Positions 58,169-64,000 of a DNA stretch of 64,000 nt are shown here, one piece after another. Numbering within the stretch: the first letter of the stretch is position 1; each line of letters starts with the position of its first letter. Both the position numbers and the translations under genes were made by a program. The notes under the pieces were generated by a model. That model saw only the letters and a list, made by a program, of their open reading frames with translations. It searched no databases and was not told where the DNA came from. This DNA is from Pohlia nutans (lineage: Eukaryota; Streptophyta; Bryopsida; Bryales; Mniaceae), in the NCBI GenBank assembly GCA_022496805.1, contig CM040097.1, forward strand, positions 19,644,072 to 19,708,071. The letters are read 5' to 3'.

Positions 58169-59496
58169 ATGTCCAGGTACGGTGCTCACTCCTCCTCCTC
58201 TGTTCGTATGTGTGTTTACGGGTATTGAACCGCTCAGACACTTCGTTTAGGTACCTTCAGATCTTTGGCTTTTAGGTTGCTATTTCTCAATTTCGTTTGC
58301 TGCGGAGTTCCCCTTTGCTCTCGACGATTCTGTGGGAGGTTTCTGGCAATTTGGCTCGCACTTGTATGCGGATCCTACCGATTTTTCTGCTACTATCTCA
58401 TCTACTGTCTCCCTTACTCTCAAAGCATCTCTCCCAGGCTTGCAGGTAGCAGGATCGAGGTTTTTTCGTGTTATAGTCTCCACGAGTGCCCCATCACACA
58501 CGTACATGCAATTCATCGTGGTGAGTTTTCTAAGGCATTTTAGGGTTAAGGATTTACTGATGTTTTTTCAAGATTAACTGGTTGCTTGCAATTGCAGGAG
58601 GGGCTTGCGGGTATGGTAATTTATACAGCACAGGGTCCGGGGGGGGGTACAAGCGCCTGAGTGCACCCCTATTTAATGGCTTGGTTGCAAATTCGGGTCA
58701 TCCTGGAGCAACCAAGACTCTGTTACTGCCGTTGGAGCGCCCGGAGATGTTGACCTGGACAGTTTTGCAACCTGATCGAAGTTGCTGAGCAAGACTACGA
58801 GAAGGAGAAGTTGAACGAGAGAATTGCCAAGCTTTCTGACCAGTTCTCGAGAAATCCTTTTATTCAGCTTTCAAATGCCTTTCTTGAACTCCAGGGTTGC
58901 TTTGAAAGAGCTTCACGTTGGTGGTCTGCGTCCTACTAAATTGGTAAGTCACCCTTGTGTATTTTTCCGTTGATCCTACCAACTTGTCCCAAGATGTAAG
59001 CAACTCTAGTGGACTCTGTTTTCGTTCAGCAACAAGCGATTGTTTCGTTTTCAAAATGCGTATGTGAGCAGAAAATAGATTTCAATTGACTGCTGTCTTC
59101 AGTTTTATTGTCTACTATGTTTTTGAAAGCTTTGTATAGAGTAATTTGTGAATTTCTGGCCCATTTAGAGGGAGAGTACTAATGCTGTTATGCCGTGGTA
59201 TTACAAAGAGTAGGTTGCTATAATTCAAGTCGGCGCTCAAACTGAGACTAAGTTGAAGGAGAAGAAGCTCGGTGTGGAGGATGCGCTCAATGTCACTAAG
59301 GCCGCTGTGGAGGAAGGCAAGTGCTTCATGAGCAGACTCTGATTCCTTTTATGTTGGATAGGTTTTTTATTTTAGTACTTGATTTCTCTTTGTTACTCTT
59401 CAGGTTGGCTCAAAAATTGTGAGGCGGGCTTTGTGTTACCCTCTGAAGTTGATTGCCAAGAATGCCGGTGTGAACGGAAGTGTTGTGGTTGAGAAG
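58169..59496 (+). pseudogene. CPN60B: Plastid chaperonin CPN60-beta pseudogene
   Basis: Three blocks of the chloroplast chaperonin 60 beta subunit are recognisable. These are LIEVAEQDYEKEKLNERIAK (about 58772-58838), [20 protein letters not shown] through [13 protein letters not shown] (about 59214-59318), and [20 protein letters not shown] with [12 protein letters not shown] (59404-59496, acceptor CAG and donor AAG-GTAAGT still good). The functional protein folds Rubisco and other stromal proteins. Here the equatorial and apical domains of the first 390 or so residues are missing. Blocks one and two, normally contiguous, are about 375 bp apart, and frames are interrupted. ALKELH at about 58900 resembles the start of the mature protein, out of order, which would mean rearrangement. 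Introns remain, so it is not a retrocopy. Confidence 0.8.
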
Positions 59497-60801
59497 GTAA
59501 GTACCCAAATCATTGTGTTCTTTTACTATCAATGTTTTTAGTTTTCAATGCATTGGGTGGACCTTGTTTATGTGATGGGAGAGAGTTTAGGAGGCTGTAC
59601 ATGTTGAAGGAATGGGGTTTTCATGATCATCAGGCTCTGAATTATATTATATGATTGACTTGGCTACGATTGCAAAGGCGTTACCATGGTAAGCATATAA
59701 GCTTGAGGGTTTTAATTCGGTCCTTTCATTTCTACCATATAACAACGTCGTTTTCAGCCTGTCCAAGGAAAGTTTTGAGGTCAATTAGAGTCAAACTGAA
59801 ACTGTCGGTAATTACAACAGTGTGAAGCTTCAGTCTTGACATTGTATTCAACATAGTTCTAAATTACGAACTCTCTGCATCAATATAATATCCACAATAT
59901 TGGAGACAGTCTTTTTTCTCTGTAAGACGTGCTAATTGTAAACATAGATATAAGCTAGCATGATCATTTTAGTTTAGCACGTTCTTATTACTACCGAATC
60001 AAAATTGGTGGAGGGGGGTAAAAGAGTAAAAACTGAAACTGTCGGTAGTGCAGTTGTGTGAAGTTTCAAGTCTCAAGAGTTCTGAAATTCCTACGAAATC
60101 TCTGTACCAATATCATATCTACAATATAATGAAGTTTTTTTTCTTAGTACGACGTATTAATTGTAGCACCAAATTACTTAGAAGTGATGTAACTTCGTTG
60201 TCCTAATTTGGCGGCCTCTTGAACCCTATCCCAACGATAGCTACCCTGAACCAGCATATATATATTTGGTCAATTAGTATGTAGCGAACACAACAATGTA
60301 CCCAAAATCTACATCAATGGAGATCAAACAACTGTCTTAGTACGCAACGATTGATCGAGTATGTTATGAATACCCTGGGCTTGAGATTGACATAACTATA
60401 GGCGTATTACGTAGACAAGATCGATCGATTACATGAGTTAATAAAAATATAAACCCCGATCACTTGAGCTGAAACATACTTCACTCTATTACAGTCTCCT
60501 ACCAGCTGATTTATACTAATCACATTGTACAAGTTAGTGTGTGAGTAGTATAATTATACCTTTTTTGATCATCAAACTCTGTATATGTCCTTGTGGTCAA
60601 TCTTCAACTGCTTCTTTCCTTCGATTCATTTCATGTCTTCCACGTTCTCCAGCTTTCCTTCTGACTCTCCAACTTCAGTTCTCTCTCTTGCTTTCATGAT
60701 GTCTCTCCACCATTGATTTTCCCTTACTTGTGCTTCAATTTTTTAGGTGCTTTAAATTTGGGAGGAAGTCATACTCGGATCCTTTCCCTCCTCTGATACA
60801 G
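59497..60801. other. Spacer with a diverged tandem duplication
   Basis: Segments of about 140 bp beginning CTGAAACTGTCGGTA at about 59796 and 60037 are diverged direct copies, including GACG(T/T)(G/A)TAATTGTA-like endings. No gene is recognised. A (TA)n tract lies at about 60256. Confidence 0.5.
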
Positions 60802-61186
60802 ATGAAAGAAATGGATCCATCTACAGGTACTTCGGCTCATCTTTCTCTTTTATATTATACCCTAGTTTGTTTTTCATCTTTTTCTTGGGAAAATGTTTGA
60901 TTCTCTTTCATATTAATTTACCTCACATAAATCTCTTTAGATAAAGCTTTGCATCAGATGTTAGCGGTTTATAATTTTTTAAGCTTTGCATCAAATTTTC
61001 TTTGATCTTATGCTAATATTTCTAAATTCTTTTGGTCTTTTCTTGTTTAGGTGTTCTTCATTCCCTAATGGTGGACAAAAGTGCTGATACAAAACACTCA
61101 AAACCCCAAGCTGCAAATATTTCATTTACATGTGCTTTCTATCGCTGTCAACAACATATTAAATCTTCTTGCACGCCATGTAATAG
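60802..61186 (+). CDS. Possible two-exon gene start, unrecognised
   Basis: ATG at 60802 opens an 8-codon exon ending ACA-G before GTACTT at 60827. A second exon after the strong acceptor TTCTTGTTTAG (61050) starts GT-GTT in matching phase and stays open to a donor AG-GTAATT at 61187. The joined peptide has about 53 residues, MKEMDPSTGVLHSLMVDKSA then a Cys-rich end (SFTCAFYRCQQHIK). The Cys/His pattern hints at a zinc-binding segment such as a BED finger of hAT-type proteins, but this is a guess. Any further exons would fall where the pogo remnant starts. Confidence 0.3.
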
Positions 61187-61270
61187 GTAATTGTTGTCAA
61201 TTTTTTTTAAGATTTACTTGTTAGTTGTCCTCATTATTGTCGTTCTAAATCATACGCTTCTATCCATCAT

Positions 61271-63996
61271 TCAATTTGAATCTGAATTAGAACTCTTTTC
61301 TTGCAGATTGTTTCCAAGCGCATTTACAACATTACCTTTGCTCGTTTCTCCAAGATTAAAATCACCTAAAATTTGAGAACGTGAGTGTGCTGAGCCATAA
61401 GGAGTTGTGTGTGGAATCCTGAAACCTTGGGGAATGGATGAATTTTTATGGTAGTAGATAGGAAAATTAGGATGATTAGCAAATTGAGGCATATGGAATG
61501 TAGACAAACCTTGCATAAATCCGAATTGTGCGTTGTATTTTACCAAGGAAGTTAACGCTGGTAAGTGACTTGTGTCTTTTCCTCTTCTCTTTGCTTGTAT
61601 TCTCTCCAACGCTATTCTTTGGTTGCTCTTAAGTACAGGATGAATTACATCTCGTCCTTGAAGTCCAACAATAGTTAACTTGCCTCTTTGCTCCTTGATA
61701 GCTCTATGCAACCTCTCACCCGCAGCCTTGACACTCTTTGTTGACCACAACTCATTAAAAGCTTTCTTTGCCTTTGCTTCCTCCTTTCTTCTCAATTTGT
61801 CTTCTTCCTTTGCCTTGGCCTCCTCTGCTCGCCCACCCTTCAATGCTTCTTTTTCTTGTTTCTTTTTTTCCTTCTCATTTTTTGCATCCTCCTTTCTAAT
61901 TGCTATTAGTTCCAACGATTTGACATAACTCTCTTCTGTCATCATGATAGATTTAGAGAGTCGATGTGTGGCTCTTCCCTATGCCTCTTTGGTGCAACTT
62001 CAATACTTGGAAGTTGCAAGAAAGAAGAGATATGTTTCCGCTCTTGGCTTTTTGTGATAATCTCTTCATCATTAGATGAATCAATTCTTTATGAGTCGGT
62101 ACCTTCTAACTCTACATTGTACTGTGTGCATTTCGGTAGTACAAGGGAAACTTCTTCAAAAATGTCTTGTACTTCTCTCAATTCCAATTCTTCGATGTAT
62201 TCCACATTTGTTGTTGCAACTCCATGAGAAGGTTGGACTTCAGTATATATAGAACTAGGGTCCATTTTTCCATCTAATGCGTTTGGGTTAAGACGGAAAA
62301 TACCGGTTGCCATAAAACCCCTTGTAATGTTGGTAGGACTCAAAGCCCTTTTTGATGCCATTGACACCCAACAAGCGAGGTCTTCCTTTTCAGGAACTCT
62401 TCCCTTGTTGCTTAAGGTCCACTTATCCTTGTAGGCTCGATAAGCTACCTTAAACGGTTTGAAACAAGTTACATCTAATGGCTGAAGAACATGCGAAGTA
62501 TGTGAAGGTAAGGTAACAATGTCTAAACCATTCATCATTGCCGTTTGTACTACATCGAGAGTGATATGACTGTTGTAGCCACCCAGAATGAGTAAGTGTC
62601 TATTGGATAGATTGATAGCGGCTTCGCTCAATGACTTAATGAAATGATTAATCCAAGCTTTGAATATGTGTTTGGTCATCTAAGCTTTTGCTTGGACTGC
62701 CATTGTTGCTCCCGGTTCGTTTGTTTTTTTTAGATAATTCCTCCTGCACCTTCTACCCTTAAAAAATATAGAAGTTAGGTCATCTACCCCCTTCTACATT
62801 TATACAAGCTAGAACACTTAACCATTCTCTCTTGTCTGGTATGACCATATGCACTGACTTTGTCTATGTCCGTGATAATACAAATCTGCCCCCATCTTTA
62901 CTTGCCTGGACCCCACTCTCGTCACAATTCCATATATTACTAGGAGGATAATTGTGACTCTTGTGTAAACTCTCTAGGTTCTGGTAGAAAGATTGTACAT
63001 TTTTCGGACATAGTTGTTTGGCTCTTTTTTGCTCTAAAGCTTGTGGTTTTTTTAGAGTGATTTCAGGATGTCTTCTGTTAAAACACTTAACCCATCAATT
63101 TCCCGGAATATCGTTACTGAATGGGTTTTCCCTCCCTTGTACAACTTCAACAACCTTTAACCGCAATTGGCCCATGCTAATTGGAAATCCTATTGCTTGT
63201 ATATTGTGAATGTATTTCACTAATTCATCCTCTTCATCTTCAGTGAAAACCCCCTTCTTCCCTCGTCTTCTCTCCAAATGTCACCCACGAACATGAAAAC
63301 GAAAGGATGTGTATGGAATCCCATTTATCCTAGCCGCAGATTTGATACTATACCTGTCATTAACATCTCTAATCGCTTTCTTGAGCTGTGCACTACTCCA
63401 CTTCCCGTTTTTTTTTTTCATTTGGAATGAGGAGGTTCTCGCATGTTAAAGGTTCCAAACGTACCTCTAGTTTTGTCTTCTTCATGTTGCTTTTGTGACC
63501 TCAACTCCATTGAACTCTTTGGATTATAACTAAGTTCCAACCTTCTTTCCCCGTTGGGATGAAGTCTCTTTTGTTGTGGAACATGCAGGGACTCCTCTCC
63601 ATCATCATCTTGTGTGTGAAGATTTTAGAAATCTCCGGCACTGAAGTCTCCAAATCCCCCGGTCCTTGAAATGTGCATTTGTACTTTTGTGGGACTAATT
63701 TTTCTTTCATATTGAACATCTTTTAAAACACTTTCTAAACCTTCTACAGCTATATCATGCCCTTTTTCACCGGAAGCCCCTAAACCGCTATCTTTTCTGT
63801 ATGGTTTGAAAACTCTCCCTCTTGTTGATCCTGCCTCTTTTACATGAAGTCTTCCTAACACTCGTGGAGGTGAAAGAGTGGGGGTAGGTGATCGTTCTTG
63901 TGGAATTGCTCTCTGTAATTTTCGCACTCTTAAAAAGTCTATGTCAAGTAACTCTTCATAAACATCTTCCGTCTCCACTCTTTGCGCCCAATCTTA
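61271..63996 (-). pseudogene. Dead pogo-type transposase (psq HTH, CENP-B HTH, DDE_1)
   Basis: On the minus strand, from high to low coordinates: a low-complexity N-terminal part (63.6-64.0 kb, possibly continuing past the window); a psq-type helix-turn-helix with KWSSAQLKKAIRDVND and SIKSAARINGIPYTSF (about 63300-63415); a CENP-B-type HTH with EDELVKYIHNIQAIGFP (about 63020-63290); then the DDE_1 nuclease with NIWNCDESGVQASKDGG (first catalytic Asp), LILGGYNSHITLDV where the second Asp (normally LLLDGH) is Gly, and SHVLQPLDVTCFKPFK (third Asp). A Lys/Glu-rich coiled-coil-like tail follows (61.3-61.95 kb). In-frame stops occur in at least six places (for example at the Trp of the CENP-B domain and before MTKHIFKAW), with a frame change near 61950. 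It is a Tc1/mariner-superfamily, pogo/Tigger-like copy and inactive. Ends were not found. Confidence 0.85.
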
Positions 63997-64000
63997 ATCA

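Noticed and set aside
58007..58577. Several overlapping frames of 60-98 codons around the CPN60 leader
   Set aside because: They arise in GC-richer promoter, leader and intron sequence; none matches a family, and the CPN60 blocks explain the locus.
61680..61928. Plus-strand Ser/Phe-rich frame
   Set aside because: It is the antisense of the Lys/Glu-rich tail of the dead pogo transposase.

Overview
The window reads as nuclear DNA of a land plant. It has spliced genes with GT..AG introns, a plant-type R2R3-MYB gene, a nuclear gene for plastid ribosomal protein bL28 with a transit peptide, and a tRNA-Pro with the plant cytosolic sequence. The spacers are long, AT-rich and full of mobile elements. 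The single-intron MYB gene and the transposon mix made me think of a bryophyte, perhaps a moss, but that is a low-confidence inference.

Layout. 1-1.9 kb: possible 3' end of a gene entering from the left. 2-19 kb: gene-free spacer with small inverted-repeat elements (6.0, 6.5, 7.0, 8.6, 11.2, 16.7, 18.2 kb) and two segmental duplications (10.5 kb paired with 26.2 kb; 11.8 kb paired with 14.9 kb). 19-20.6 kb: a minisatellite-like array interrupted by a 978-bp inverted-repeat element. 21.2-22.6 kb: an intact R2R3-MYB gene. 22.6-34.9 kb: spacer with further elements and tandem duplications. 34985-35056: tRNA-Pro(AGG), minus strand. 37.1-38.6 kb: intact RPL28, minus strand, with a repeat-built intron and a repeated G-box-bearing upstream region. 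39-46 kb: a dense cluster of TTAA-flanked elements. 46.2-49.7 kb: decayed bHLH and 20S proteasome alpha-1 genes (minus strand) flanking an unidentified repeat-coding stretch. 51.6-56.2 kb: an unrecognised 298-codon ORF and a dead LINE-type reverse transcriptase with a small element inserted just after its catalytic motif C. 58.0-59.5 kb: a decayed plastid chaperonin CPN60-beta gene with its promoter region still recognisable. 60.8-61.2 kb: a possible two-exon gene start. 61.3-64.0 kb: a dead pogo-type (psq HTH, CENP-B HTH, DDE_1) transposase, minus strand, running to the window edge.

Only three genes look functional: the MYB factor, RPL28 and the tRNA. The most unusual signal is a set of about ten non-autonomous elements that start TTAA-CCC(C/T) and end (A/G)GGG-TTAA, the signature of piggyBac-type TTAA insertion. 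Several carry a short hairpin just inside one end whose arms differ in sequence between copies but stay complementary. A second family (254-277 bp, 15-bp inverted repeats, perfect or near-perfect 8-bp target duplications) has inserted into one of the TTAA elements and into the LINE. All comparisons were made by eye; no alignment or database search was run.
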